From the NCBI RefSeq assembly GCF_026130605.1, contig NZ_JANFAU010000001.1, positions 372,001-436,000 of the forward strand: a DNA stretch of 64,000 nucleotides. The letters are read 5' to 3'. Positions 8,406 to 15,906 of the stretch are shown piece by piece. Each line of letters opens with the position of its first letter. Positions within the stretch are counted from its first letter, which is position 1. The stretch is from Sphingomonas lycopersici (GTDB taxonomy: Bacteria; Pseudomonadota; Alphaproteobacteria; Sphingomonadales; Sphingomonadaceae). The translations under genes were made by a program, and so were the position numbers. The notes under the pieces are model-generated. The model did no database searches. It was given only the letters and a program-made list of their open reading frames with translations, and was not told the DNA's origin.

Positions 8406-8633
8406 TCAATCGCCGCCGCGCGCCGTGCGCGCCGCTTCGCCATAGGCCGCCATGACATCGGCCATCGATTCATAATCGTCGTCGGGCAGGCTGAGAATCA
8501 CGTCCATCACATCGGGGTCCGCGCCATTGTCCTCGGCCTGCAGCCTGAGATCGCGGCGTGTCGCGGGGAAGTCGATCCCCTTGAGATATTTGCTCACATT
8601 GGCGGGCGAATGGCCGCCCAATCCTCTCGTCAT
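8406..8633 (-). CDS. DUF2795-family small protein
   Basis: ATG 8633 with GGGAG eight bases upstream is preferred over a TTG five codons earlier, giving 75 residues. The sequence NVSKYLKGIDFPATRRDL, then LPDDDYESMADVMAAYGEAAR near the C-terminus, fits the DUF2795 family of small helical proteins, several of which are found beside stress genes. It has no signal peptide or membrane segment. It lies downstream of the glycine-rich repeat gene on the same strand, separated by a strong terminator. Function unknown. Confidence 0.75.
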   Translation of the reverse strand: MTRGLGGHSPANVSKYLKGIDFPATRRDLRLQAEDNGADPDVMDVILSLPDDDYESMADVMAAYGEAARTARGGD

Positions 8634-8645
8634 GACGAAAGCTCC

Positions 8646-8680
8646 CAAAAGAAACGGAGCGCCCCGAGGGAGCGCTCCGT
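8646..8680 (-). terminator. Rho-independent terminator of the glycine-rich repeat gene
   Basis: A perfect 9-bp stem (ACGGAGCGC at 8654-8662 pairing with 8672-8680) with a 9-base loop is followed on the minus strand by TTTCTTTT. It begins eight bases after the stop of the 8688-9353 gene. Confidence 0.85.
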
Positions 8681-8687
8681 CATCCTG

Positions 8688-9353
8688 TCAGTCGTAGCGA
8701 CCCCGGCCCGAGCGGCCTTCGTAGCGGCGGCCGTCGCCACGCCCGCGCTCGTCGGGTTCGTCGAGATCGTGCCGCGCGCGCATCGCGCGCTCATGGCGGA
8801 TCTCGCCGCCGCGACGCCCGATCTCGGAGTGACCCTCATAGTCGCCAAAATAGCCGCCCTGGCCGACATTTTCGGCATGGCCATATTCGTCGCGCGGCGC
8901 GTTCATCGCGCGCTCGTGACGGACCTGCCCGCCGCGGCGCCCGATCTCCGAATGACCTTCATAGTCGCCGAAATAGCCGCCCTGACCGACATCTTCCGAA
9001 TGACCATATTCGTCGCGCGGCGCGCGCATCGCGCGCTCGTGACGGATCTGTCCACCGCGACGCCCGATCTCCGAGTGGCCTTCATAGTCGCCGAAATAGC
9101 CGCCCTGACCGACGTCCTCCGACCGGCCATATTCGTCACGCGGTGCGCGCATCGCGCGTTCGTGGCGGATCTGGCCACCGCGACGCCCGATGTCGGCATG
9201 GCCTTCGTAGTCGCCGAAATAGCCACCTTGCCCGACATTTTCCGCATAGCGGCCGCGTCCATCCCGACCGCGTTCGTAACGATCATCGTCTTCGTAGCGG
9301 CTCGGACGGCCGCGATATTCGCTTCGACTTTCCCGATACATTTCACGTTGCAT
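8688..9353 (-). CDS. Glycine-rich repeat stress protein (KGG/STAR-like repeats)
   Basis: The 221-residue hydrophilic, Arg/Gly/Asp/Glu-rich protein has no signal peptide. Four near-identical 41-residue units each begin VGQGGYFGDYEGH, followed by (A/S)(D/I)(E/I)GRRGGQ and RHERAM; the fourth is truncated. They resemble the KGG-type repeats of general stress proteins such as GsiB and YciG (GGxxFxxDxExxxExGRxGG), which are often disordered. The ATG has GGAGG six bases upstream. It has its own terminator. A similar GWFGD repeat forms the C-terminal half of the hemerythrin gene at 33147. Confidence 0.85.
   Translation of the reverse strand: MQREMYRESRSEYRGRPSRYEDDDRYERGRDGRGRYAENVGQGGYFGDYEGHADIGRRGGQIRHERAMRAPRDEYGRSEDVGQGGYFGDYEGHSEIGRRGGQIRHERAMRAPRDEYGHSEDVGQGGYFGDYEGHSEIGRRGGQVRHERAMNAPRDEYGHAENVGQGGYFGDYEGHSEIGRRGGEIRHERAMRARHDLDEPDERGRGDGRRYEGRSGRGRYD
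8775..9236 (-). repeat. Four coding tandem repeats, 123-bp period
   Basis: The anchor tagccgcc (or its near match) recurs at 8851, 8974, 9097 and 9220, exactly 123 bp apart, matching the 41-residue protein units. The units differ by scattered, mostly silent changes. This indicates unequal duplication followed by purifying selection on the protein. Confidence 0.9.
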
Positions 9354-9742
9354 AGCTGCCTCCTGCGACTGCCTTAATCCAACATTTTCAGGGACTGTAT
9401 CGAACGTGCCTCGATAACAATTGATCCGGCAGATTCAGCGGTATCTAATCCGGTTTATGGCATTCGCATCCGAACAAGCTGATATTCAATTCTTGACATT
9501 ACCTATGATACCAAACCCAAGAATCCATATAATATTTACACGAAATAGTTGATTACCGATACTGACCGACCTTTTCCTCATTACTTCCCCGGCACGAGGT
9601 GGGGGCGGATCGTGCGGGGGTGCACCGCCGGGCGTGAAAAGCGAACCCTTCGTCGGTTTCGCCGGCGGGTTGCGACGAACCGATGCGGCGCAAGCTGCGC
9701 GCTGCCCGTTGTCGCGCTTTCCCCCACGTGCAGGAGCACATC
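9354..9742. other. 389-bp intergenic region between divergent genes
   Basis: The region separates the repeat-protein gene (minus) from the first Crp/Fnr gene (plus). Its centre, about 9440-9560, is clearly AT-richer than the flanks. From 9577 it is part of the 895-bp duplicated segment, so both crp-like genes share the last 166 bp of leader. I could not fix a convincing sigma-70 promoter: TTGACA at 9493 and TATAAT at 9528 are 29 bases apart. Confidence 0.5.
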
Positions 9743-10471
9743 ATGCACGACACCTTCGGCCTCATCGCCGAGCCTGCTGCCGCCAAAGCCGATCCGCGCG
9801 GCGCGGTCGCGCTGGCCGGCGTCGCCCTCGATCATCGCCGCGCCAACAGCTATCTCGCCCGCCCCGGCGATCGCATGAAGCATATCTTCCTGCTGATCGA
9901 CGGCTGGGCGGCGCGCTATCGCCTGCTCAGCGACGGGCGCCGCCAGATCACCGCGCTGTTCCTTCCCGGCGACCTGTGCGATCTCGCCTGGCGCGACGGC
10001 GGCAAGGACGGCGGCAGGGCGGTGCAGCATGTCATCGCGATCACCGCGATCCGCGCGCTACGCATCGAGCTCGGCACCTTCGAGCGCCAGATCGAATGCG
10101 ATCCCGGCGCGCGCACGATCGTCGACCATGAGGCGCATCTGCTCGCCGAGGCGCAATGCGAATGGCTCGTCTCATTGGGGCGGCGCAGCGCGGTCGAGCG
10201 GCTCGCGCATCTGTTCTGCGAACTGGTCGAGCGGATCGGCGCGGTCAATGCCGGGGGCATCGGGCGGTGCGAGATGCCGCTCACCCAGACCGACATGGCC
10301 GATATCACCGGGCTCACCCCGGTCCATGTCAACCGCACCCTCCAGCAGATGCGCCGCTCCGGGCTGATCGAGCTCAAGTCACGCCAGCTCAAGCTGCGCG
10401 ATTTCGCCAGGATCAAGAAGATCGCCTTCTTCCGGTCCAGCGCCGACAACCCGCCGCTCAAGAACAATCTC
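9577..10471 (+). repeat. 895-bp near-identical inverted repeat, copy 1
   Basis: This segment matches the reverse complement of 32004-32898 over its full length with about six substitutions that I could find and no length change. It covers 166 bp of leader and most of a Crp/Fnr gene. Identity stops abruptly at both ends, inside the coding sequence on one side and in an AT-rich intergenic region on the other. Confidence 0.9.
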
Positions 10472-10543
10472 TCCGGCGCGCTGCGGTTGTTCCAGGGATT
10501 CCCCGCGGCGCAATCGCGGCTCGCCCAGGTGATGTCGGGCTAG
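9743..10543 (+). CDS. Crp/Fnr-family transcriptional regulator, copy 1
   Basis: ATG 9743, preceded by CAGGAG, gives 266 residues. Residues 15-130 form a cyclic-nucleotide-type beta-barrel (FLLIDGWAARYRLLSDGRRQ, ALFLPGDLCDL). Residues 150-230 form a Crp-type winged helix (LTQTDMADITGLTPVHVNRT with recognition helix VHVNRTLQQMRR). No FNR-type N-terminal cysteine cluster is visible, so the signal is not obviously an Fe-S centre. The first 245 or so residues are nearly identical to the product at 31926-32732 (one difference seen, Leu versus Phe), while the last 20-25 residues are unrelated. A c-type cytochrome gene converges and overlaps its stop by 4 bp. Confidence 0.88.
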   Translation: MHDTFGLIAEPAAAKADPRGAVALAGVALDHRRANSYLARPGDRMKHIFLLIDGWAARYRLLSDGRRQITALFLPGDLCDLAWRDGGKDGGRAVQHVIAITAIRALRIELGTFERQIECDPGARTIVDHEAHLLAEAQCEWLVSLGRRSAVERLAHLFCELVERIGAVNAGGIGRCEMPLTQTDMADITGLTPVHVNRTLQQMRRSGLIELKSRQLKLRDFARIKKIAFFRSSADNPPLKNNLSGALRLFQGFPAAQSRLAQVMSG

Positions 10544-11085
10544 CGCCGGCGAGCAGCCGCGGCGCGGCGGAGTTGCGCGAATTGATCGGGGGTCATCATC
10601 GGCATCGCCTCGATCAGCGCGACGATCTGCGCGATCTCGCGATCGGACGATATCTCGCCCCAGGCAGGCATGCCGGTCATCTTCACCCCGTCGTGGATCA
10701 GCGCGTAGAGCTCGGCGTGCGACCAGCGCGCCGAGGCGTCGACCAGATAGGGCGGGGTCGGCAGCATCGCGCTCACCCAATATGCCCGCGCGATCCCCGG
10801 GCCGCCGTGGCAGGCGATACACCGTTGCTCGTAAAGCGCCGCGCCCGCGAGCAATGTCGCGCGATCGAGCGGCAAGCGCGGCACCTCGCGGCGCGCATGG
10901 CGGCGCACCGAGCTCAGCATCGTGCGGTGGATCGCCCAGGCGAGCAGCTTGGAATGCGGCTGATCGGCGCCGACGCGAAAGGCGATGCCCGAAAGGAACA
11001 AGGCGGCGACCAGCAGCGCGACCACGCCACAGGTCATCACCCCCAGAAACCACCCGGCCACGATCGGTCGGAGAGGCGGCCGCAT
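10540..11085 (-). CDS. Membrane-anchored mono-haem cytochrome c
   Basis: ATG 11085 is used (a GTG immediately upstream is the alternative), giving 181 residues. An N-terminal transmembrane helix (WFLGVMTCGVVALLVAALFL) would anchor the protein facing the periplasm. The single haem site is CIACH, with MPAWGE likely supplying the axial Met (KMTGMPAWG). It lies 7 bp after another small cytochrome c gene and the pair is probably one operon. The pair is divergent from the ThDP enzyme at 11724. Its role is probably electron transfer in the envelope; the partner is unknown. Confidence 0.82.
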   Translation of the reverse strand: MRPPLRPIVAGWFLGVMTCGVVALLVAALFLSGIAFRVGADQPHSKLLAWAIHRTMLSSVRRHARREVPRLPLDRATLLAGAALYEQRCIACHGGPGIARAYWVSAMLPTPPYLVDASARWSHAELYALIHDGVKMTGMPAWGEISSDREIAQIVALIEAMPMMTPDQFAQLRRAAAARRR

Positions 11086-11092
11086 CACCGGC

Positions 11093-11485
11093 TCAATGCC
11101 GCCCGAGATAGGCGACGATGCCCTGGATCTCGCGATCGCCGAGCGCCTCCTGGGGCATCATATTGCCCGGCACCACCGTGCGTGGTGCCTTGAGATAGCG
11201 CGCAAGATTTACAGGAGTATTTGGCAGCACCCCTGCGATCATCCGCCGGCGCGCATAATCGACCAACGGCGGCCCGACCCTGCCGTCGGCGCCCTGGATC
11301 CCCGAAATCCGGTGACACGATCCGCACGCATGCTGGGTCAGCGCGATCTGCCCGAGACGCACGAAGGAGACCGCGCGATCCTGTTCGCGCGACGGATGGC
11401 AGGCAGCGACCGGAATCGCCAGCGCGACGAGCCACGCCGCGCCGCCGCGGCGATGCGCGGTCCCAAGGGCCGGTCTTTCCGTCAT
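11093..11485 (-). CDS. Lipoprotein cytochrome c
   Basis: ATG 11485 with AGGA upstream gives 130 residues; longer frames on this strand run through the divergent promoter and lack a start site. A hydrophobic segment ends in VAAC, a plausible lipobox. One haem site (CGSCH) and an axial Met in PGNMMPQEAL are present. LPNTPVNLARYLKAP is the motif of the small cytochromes that accompany caa3-type oxidases; the same LPNT-x-(9)-L pattern occurs in the cytochrome at 14610 and in the haem c domain of oxidase subunit II at 17836. It is probably an electron carrier related to that system. Confidence 0.82.
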   Translation of the reverse strand: MTERPALGTAHRRGGAAWLVALAIPVAACHPSREQDRAVSFVRLGQIALTQHACGSCHRISGIQGADGRVGPPLVDYARRRMIAGVLPNTPVNLARYLKAPRTVVPGNMMPQEALGDREIQGIVAYLGRH

Positions 11486-11723
11486 CGTCCTGACGGTGCG
11501 GCGGCCGCCGGGGCGTCTTGGCGCGCACGCATATCTGCCTCCTGCATCGGTCAACGCAGGAGCGAGGGCGCGGGTTTCTCGGCACCGTCGCTTCGTCCGC
11601 GCGATGCCGACGCCCGCCGCAAATCGCCACGTGGCGGGGATAGCCGCGCGCGCCGGTTCGTTCTGACCGATGACAAGGCGGCGCGACGCGCGCGCCGCGC
11701 TACCCGAAACGCGGAGGAACGAT

Positions 11724-13508
11724 ATGGCGCGGATGACCAGCGACTTTTTCGTCGAGCGGCTCAAAAGCTGGGGCGTCCGCCGAATCTACGGCTATCCCGG
11801 CGACGGCATCAACGGCGTGCTCGGCGCGCTCCAGCGGGTGGAGAAGGACGGCGCCGGAATCGAATTCATCCAGGTGCGGCACGAGGAGATGGCCGCATTC
11901 ATGGCCGCGGCGCATGCCAAATTCACCGGCGAACTCGGTGTCTGCCTTTCGACCGGCGGGCCGGGCGCGACGCATCTCGTCACCGGGCTCTACGACGCGA
12001 GGCTCGATCACGTGCCGGTGCTCGCGATCGCCGGACAGGCGGAGACGACCGTGCGCGGTGCGAGCTATCAGCAGGAACTCAACCTCGACCGGCTGTTCGC
12101 CGACGTCGCGGGCTATGTCCAGGAAGTCGCCGCCCCGGCGCAGGCGCGCCACGTGACCGATCGCGCGATCCGCATCGCGATCGCGCGCAACCAGGTGTGC
12201 GCGATCATCCTGCCGAAGGACGTGCAGGATTCGCCCTATGAGGAACCGCGGCAACAACATGGCTTCACCCGCTCCGGGCCGGGCTATGCCAAACCTTCGG
12301 TCGTGCCGCAGCCGGCCGACCTGCAGCGCGCCGCCGACATCCTCAACGCCGGCGAAAAGGTCGCGATCCTGATCGGCGCCGGCGCGCGCGGCGCCGCCGG
12401 CGAGGTGATCGAGATCGCCGACCGCGTCGGCGCCGGGGTCGCCAAGGCCTTGCTCGGCAAGGACGTGCTGCCCGACGATCTGCCGTTCGTCACCGGCGCG
12501 ATCGGGCTGATCGGCACCAAGCCCTCGTCCGACATGATGCGCGATTGCGATACATTGCTGCTGATCGGCACCGGTTTTCCCTGGGCGGAGTTTCTGCCCA
12601 AGGACGGGCAGGCGCGCGCGGTGCAGATCGATATCGACCCGGCGATGCTCGGATTGCGCTATCCGGTCGAGGTCAATCTTCATGGCGACGCAGCCGAGAC
12701 GCTGCGCGCCTTGCTGCCGCTGATCGAGCGCAAGGCGGACACCGCGTGGCGCGAGACGATCGAGCAGGGCGTCGGCAAATGGTGGGAAACGCTCAGGGAG
12801 CGCGCGATGGCCGAGGCGCATCCGGTCAACCCGCAACGCGTGGTGTGGGAAATGTCGCCGCATCTGCCCGCCGATGCGATCGTCACCTCGGATTCGGGTT
12901 CATGCGCCAATTGGTATGCGCGCGACTATCGCGTGAAGGCGGGGCAACGCGCGTCGCTGTCGGGCGGGCTGGCCTCGATGGGGGCGGCGGTGCCCTATGC
13001 GATCGCGGCGAAATTCGCTTTCCCCGATCGCCCGGTGGTGGCGCTGGTCGGCGATGGCGCGATGCAGATGAACAATATGGCCGAGCTGATCACGGTGCAG
13101 AAATATTGGCGCCAGTGGCGCGACCCGCGCTTCATCGTCTGCGTGTTCAACAACGGCGATCTCAACGAAGTGACGTGGGAACAGCGCGTGATGGAGGGAA
13201 ATCCGCGCTTTGCCGCCAGCCAGGCGCTGCCCAACGTGCCCTATGCCGAATTCGCCGAGCTGATCGGGCTGGCCGGGCTCCACGTCGATCGCCCCGCGGC
13301 GCTTGACACCGCATGGCGTACCGCGCTCGAGGCGGAGCGGCCGACAGTGATCGAGGTGATGACCGATCCCAATGTCGCGCCCTTCCCGCCCCATCTGACG
13401 CTGGCGCAGGCCAAGGCGTTCATGAGCTCGCTCGCCAAGGGCGATCGCAGCACGGGGCAGATCCTTGCCGATACCGCCCGCCAATTGGTGATGGAAATCA
13501 CCGGATAG
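11724..13508 (+). CDS. ThDP-dependent enzyme of the pyruvate oxidase/acetolactate synthase family
   Basis: ATG 11724 with GGAGGAA upstream gives 594 residues. The N-terminal PYR domain (about 1-170) has the cofactor-activating Glu in RHEEMAAFMAA and GGPGATHL. The middle domain (190-330) resembles the FAD-binding domain of PoxB. The PP domain (370-540) has the GDGAMQMNN ... NNGDLNEV ThDP/Mg motif. The family covers pyruvate:quinone oxidoreductase, acetolactate synthase and related lyases. No small subunit is nearby and two cytochrome c genes are divergent, which favours a redox (PoxB-like) role. The exact substrate cannot be read from sequence. Confidence 0.82.
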   Translation: MARMTSDFFVERLKSWGVRRIYGYPGDGINGVLGALQRVEKDGAGIEFIQVRHEEMAAFMAAAHAKFTGELGVCLSTGGPGATHLVTGLYDARLDHVPVLAIAGQAETTVRGASYQQELNLDRLFADVAGYVQEVAAPAQARHVTDRAIRIAIARNQVCAIILPKDVQDSPYEEPRQQHGFTRSGPGYAKPSVVPQPADLQRAADILNAGEKVAILIGAGARGAAGEVIEIADRVGAGVAKALLGKDVLPDDLPFVTGAIGLIGTKPSSDMMRDCDTLLLIGTGFPWAEFLPKDGQARAVQIDIDPAMLGLRYPVEVNLHGDAAETLRALLPLIERKADTAWRETIEQGVGKWWETLRERAMAEAHPVNPQRVVWEMSPHLPADAIVTSDSGSCANWYARDYRVKAGQRASLSGGLASMGAAVPYAIAAKFAFPDRPVVALVGDGAMQMNNMAELITVQKYWRQWRDPRFIVCVFNNGDLNEVTWEQRVMEGNPRFAASQALPNVPYAEFAELIGLAGLHVDRPAALDTAWRTALEAERPTVIEVMTDPNVAPFPPHLTLAQAKAFMSSLAKGDRSTGQILADTARQLVMEITG

Positions 13509-13512
13509 GTGG

Positions 13513-13638
13513 TCAGCGCGAGCGCGCGAAACCGATGACGACCGCGAGCAGCATGAACGCGATCAGTTCCGCCGCGAGCGTGAGGCGCTGGCGGCGGTTT
13601 CGCGAGACGATCTTCCGTCGCGCCTGATCGGGGGTCAT
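13513..13638 (-). CDS. 41-residue single-span membrane microprotein
   Basis: The ATG at 13638 overlaps the TGA of the upstream deacylase gene (ATGA), a sign of translational coupling. The product has a basic N-terminus (QARRKIVSRNRRQR) and one hydrophobic span (LAAELIAFMLLAVVIGFA). It is too short to classify. The overlap and the clear positive-inside membrane topology argue that it is real. Confidence 0.55.
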   Translation of the reverse strand: MTPDQARRKIVSRNRRQRLTLAAELIAFMLLAVVIGFARSR

Positions 13639-14117
13639 TCCATATCCGCCCAGCGTTCGCTGAACCGGCCGTGCAGCGCCGATCGGGTCAGCCGGGCGAA
13701 TTCGCCGCGGTCGACATGGATCAGCGACCGATGATCGCCGGCCTCGAAATAGACGTCGGGCTGGTCCCACAAGCTGTCGTCGATGATCATCGGGATGCCG
13801 TAACCGACCCCCAGCGGCGGCACCGCGCCGACCGCGCAATCATAGAATACCTCCGCCAGTTCCTGCTCGTCCGCCAGCCGCGGCTTGCCGCCCGGCTCGT
13901 GGCGAAATTCTTCCAAGTCCACGCGGCGGTCGGACGGGAGGACCGCGAGCAGATATTCGTCGGGCGTATCGAGCAATACCGCCTTGGCGACCTGCTGCGG
14001 CGGGATCCGGCACAGCGTGGCGCTCTGCATCGCCGAAACGCTCGGGGGATGTTCCACCAGCGTATAATCGACGTCGAATATATCGAGATATTGGCGGAGC
14101 TTGGGTGCAATCGTCAT
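13635..14117 (-). CDS. YbaK/EbsC-type aminoacyl-tRNA deacylase domain protein
   Basis: ATG 14117 with AAGGAGA upstream gives 160 residues; an ATG seven codons earlier has no ribosome site. The single YbaK/ProX-type editing domain contains QQVAKAVLL with the conserved Lys, the LAVLPSDRRVDL strand, and GAVPPLGVGYGIPMIIDDSL. Such free-standing domains hydrolyse mischarged tRNAs such as Cys- or Ala-tRNAPro. It is cytosolic and followed by a coupled membrane microprotein gene. The true tRNA target is unknown. Confidence 0.82.
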   Translation of the reverse strand: MTIAPKLRQYLDIFDVDYTLVEHPPSVSAMQSATLCRIPPQQVAKAVLLDTPDEYLLAVLPSDRRVDLEEFRHEPGGKPRLADEQELAEVFYDCAVGAVPPLGVGYGIPMIIDDSLWDQPDVYFEAGDHRSLIHVDRGEFARLTRSALHGRFSERWADME

Positions 14118-14167
14118 CGAAACGTCTCCTTCGAGCACGTCCCCCTTTCGGGCGTTACCTTAGCCGA

Positions 14168-14299
14168 TCACACCCCTTGCTTTAAATAATATAGATTGAA
14201 TCCAACGAAGATCATCAAGGCGATCATCGCAATGATGACGAAGGCGGCGGTAAAGCCCCGCCTCATTCGACGCCTTCTGCGATTGTCATGCTGAATCAT
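14168..14299 (-). CDS. 43-residue single-span membrane microprotein
   Basis: ATG 14299 follows GAGGTG at good spacing, so it is preferred over an ATG 23 codons upstream. The product has a strongly basic start (RRRRRMRRG) and one hydrophobic helix (FTAAFVIIAMIALMIFVGF). The upstream region (14300-14400) contains an AT-rich block, likely a promoter. No family is recognised; the layout resembles the microprotein at 13513. Confidence 0.5.
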   Translation of the reverse strand: MIQHDNRRRRRMRRGFTAAFVIIAMIALMIFVGFNLYYLKQGV

Positions 14300-14451
14300 C
14301 GTTGCACCTCGATCGCGGAATAACGCGTCGATCGCCGAACTTCTCCAGCCAATATATTTCATAAACATATATTTACTTTGGATCGCCGCGCGGAACGGAG
14401 CGCGCGCGGCGGCAGTTGCCGGGAAATCGTCGCGATCGGAGTTCGCAGATC

Positions 14452-14637
14452 ATGCGCGGGTATCTGCTCGGCCTTGTCGGCATTGCCGCATTACTATCGG
14501 CCTGCAACCGGGCGGATCGCGCCGCGGAAATCGCGGGGCCGGGCAATCAGGCGGGAATGGAGTCGATCGGCGACAATAAGAGCGCCGCGACGCCGCAATC
14601 TCCGTCCGATCAAGGCTCGTCCAGCGTCGCGAGATAA
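14452..14637 (+). CDS. Small lipoprotein
   Basis: ATG 14452 with GGAG upstream gives 61 residues. A signal (RGYLLGLVGIAALLSAC) ends in an SAC lipobox, followed by a short hydrophilic, probably disordered mature part of about 43 residues. The small size and lipobox recall entericidin-like lipoproteins, but similarity is not strong enough to name it. Its 3' end overlaps the convergent cytochrome gene by 28 bp. Confidence 0.6.
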   Translation: MRGYLLGLVGIAALLSACNRADRAAEIAGPGNQAGMESIGDNKSAATPQSPSDQGSSSVAR

Positions 14638-14948
14638 TCGGCGATCGCATCGGCCTGCGCCGGGGTGAGCCCCATATCGGGCATCGCGCCGCCCGGTTGG
14701 ACCGCCTGCGGGTGAAGCAGGAAATGCCGCATATTGGCCGGGGTGTTGGGCAATCGCCCGGCCAGCGTCGTGCGCCGCGCGATCCCGGCGAGCGGCGGCC
14801 CGACCTGCCCGCGTGCGATCGCGACGCCGGGAACGGTGTGGCAAGCGGCGCATTGCGCGGCGATCAGCGCCCTGGGCGCGGCATGGCGGTCCGCGTGGCG
14901 GTCGCAGGCTACAAGCAGCGTCAGCGCCAGCAGGATCAGCCGAGGCAT
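14610..14948 (-). CDS. Lipoprotein cytochrome c, last gene of the oxidase operon
   Basis: ATG 14948 gives 112 residues. A signal ends at LLVAC (lipobox Cys15). The haem site is CAACH, the axial Met lies in GGAMPDMGL, and LPNTPANMRHFLLHP matches the caa3-associated small cytochromes. It overlaps the preceding membrane-protein gene by 13 bp, so it is the last gene of the seven-gene oxidase operon. It is probably the electron donor, or an extra carrier, for the oxidase encoded upstream. Confidence 0.82.
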   Translation of the reverse strand: MPRLILLALTLLVACDRHADRHAAPRALIAAQCAACHTVPGVAIARGQVGPPLAGIARRTTLAGRLPNTPANMRHFLLHPQAVQPGGAMPDMGLTPAQADAIADYLATLDEP

Positions 14949-15298
14949 TGTGGCACCAGCAGAAAGGCGACCAGCGTGATCAATGTCGCCAGCGCGAAGC
15001 CGGCGCCGAGGCACGTTCCCCACAATCCCATGAAGCGGGTGCGTTCCTCCGTCGCATCGCCACGCGCCGCGGCAAATCGGCGCCACGACATGACGCCGGC
15101 GAGCGCGGCGGCGAGCGCACACGTCACCAGCAGCGCGATCGCCGCGGCGTAGGTCCAGCGATAGCCGGGGAGCGGCGCGAGGCGCCGTTCGGTCTCGGGA
15201 AAGCACGGCCAGCTCGTCATCATCGCGCCGACGCACAATTGCACCAGCCAGGCGATCGGCCCCGTACAGAGCAATAGCGACGCGCGCAGCCCGCTCAT
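14936..15298 (-). CDS. Three-span membrane protein of the oxidase operon
   Basis: ATG 15298 overlaps the stop of the subunit III gene (ATGA), giving 120 residues. Three hydrophobic helices are visible: LLLCTGPIAWLVQLCVGAMM, YAAAIALLVTCALAAALAGV and CLGAGFALATLITLVAFLLV. Proteins of this size and topology are found in caa3 oxidase clusters and may act as a small subunit or assembly factor, but I cannot assign a named family. Its position between subunit III and a cytochrome c makes a role in the same complex likely. Confidence 0.7.
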   Translation of the reverse strand: MSGLRASLLLCTGPIAWLVQLCVGAMMTSWPCFPETERRLAPLPGYRWTYAAAIALLVTCALAAALAGVMSWRRFAAARGDATEERTRFMGLWGTCLGAGFALATLITLVAFLLVPQCLG

Positions 15299-15906
15299 CG
15301 CGCGAAGCCGAGATAGGGGGTGAGGTAATAAGTCGCGAAGACCAACAGCCACACCGCATCGACGAAATGCCAGTAGAGCACCCCCGCCGACACGACGATC
15401 CGTCGCCGCGGCGAGAAGAAATCGAGTGCGACCCACAAGGCGAGCATCGCAAGGATCACCAGCCCCGCGACGACATGCGCCATATGGAATCCGGTGGTGG
15501 TGAAATAGAGCGCGGCATAGCTCGACGTGCCGAGGCGATAGGGTTTGATCGACCATTCATAGACCTGCACCGCCGCAAATCCCGCGCCCATCACGAACGC
15601 GCCGATCAGCCCGGTCAGCGCCTCCGCGCGACGGCCGCGCTCGACGCCCTTCTCGCCGATCCACGCCACGAGGCTGGAACTCAACAACAGCAAGGTGTTG
15701 GGAAGCGCGGGCCACAGCTTCGGCGCCGGTTCGAGCAGCCAACCGGGGCGAGCGCTCGCTGCGGCATAGAAATAGGCAAACAGCAGATAGGCGAACAGCG
15801 CCGCTTCGCTCGCGATCAGCGCTCCGACCCCCCATTGCCCCAGCCCGCGGCGCCCGACCGGACCGACCGGCAGCGGACCGGGCGCGGCGGGCATCGCGTC
15901 AGCCAT
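15295..15906 (-). CDS. ctaE: Haem-copper oxidase subunit III
   Basis: This 203-residue, five-span protein is of the short subunit III type. Conserved features are GFHMAHVVAGL, YWHFVDAVWL near the C-terminus, and the Glu-containing helix IASEAALFAYLLFAYF. Subunit III stabilises the catalytic core of caa3/aa3 oxidases in the cytoplasmic membrane. It overlaps the end of subunit I by 8 bp and the next gene by 4 bp, so all are translated from one mRNA. Confidence 0.88.
   Translation of the reverse strand: MADAMPAAPGPLPVGPVGRRGLGQWGVGALIASEAALFAYLLFAYFYAAASARPGWLLEPAPKLWPALPNTLLLLSSSLVAWIGEKGVERGRRAEALTGLIGAFVMGAGFAAVQVYEWSIKPYRLGTSSYAALYFTTTGFHMAHVVAGLVILAMLALWVALDFFSPRRRIVVSAGVLYWHFVDAVWLLVFATYYLTPYLGFAR

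Noticed and set aside
8775..9236. 123-bp tandem repeats as a CRISPR array
   Set aside because: The units have no spacers, keep the reading frame and encode a repeat protein; no cas gene is present.
9493..9533. TTGACA and TATAAT as a promoter for the first Crp/Fnr gene
   Set aside because: The boxes are 29 bases apart, far from the 16-18 needed.
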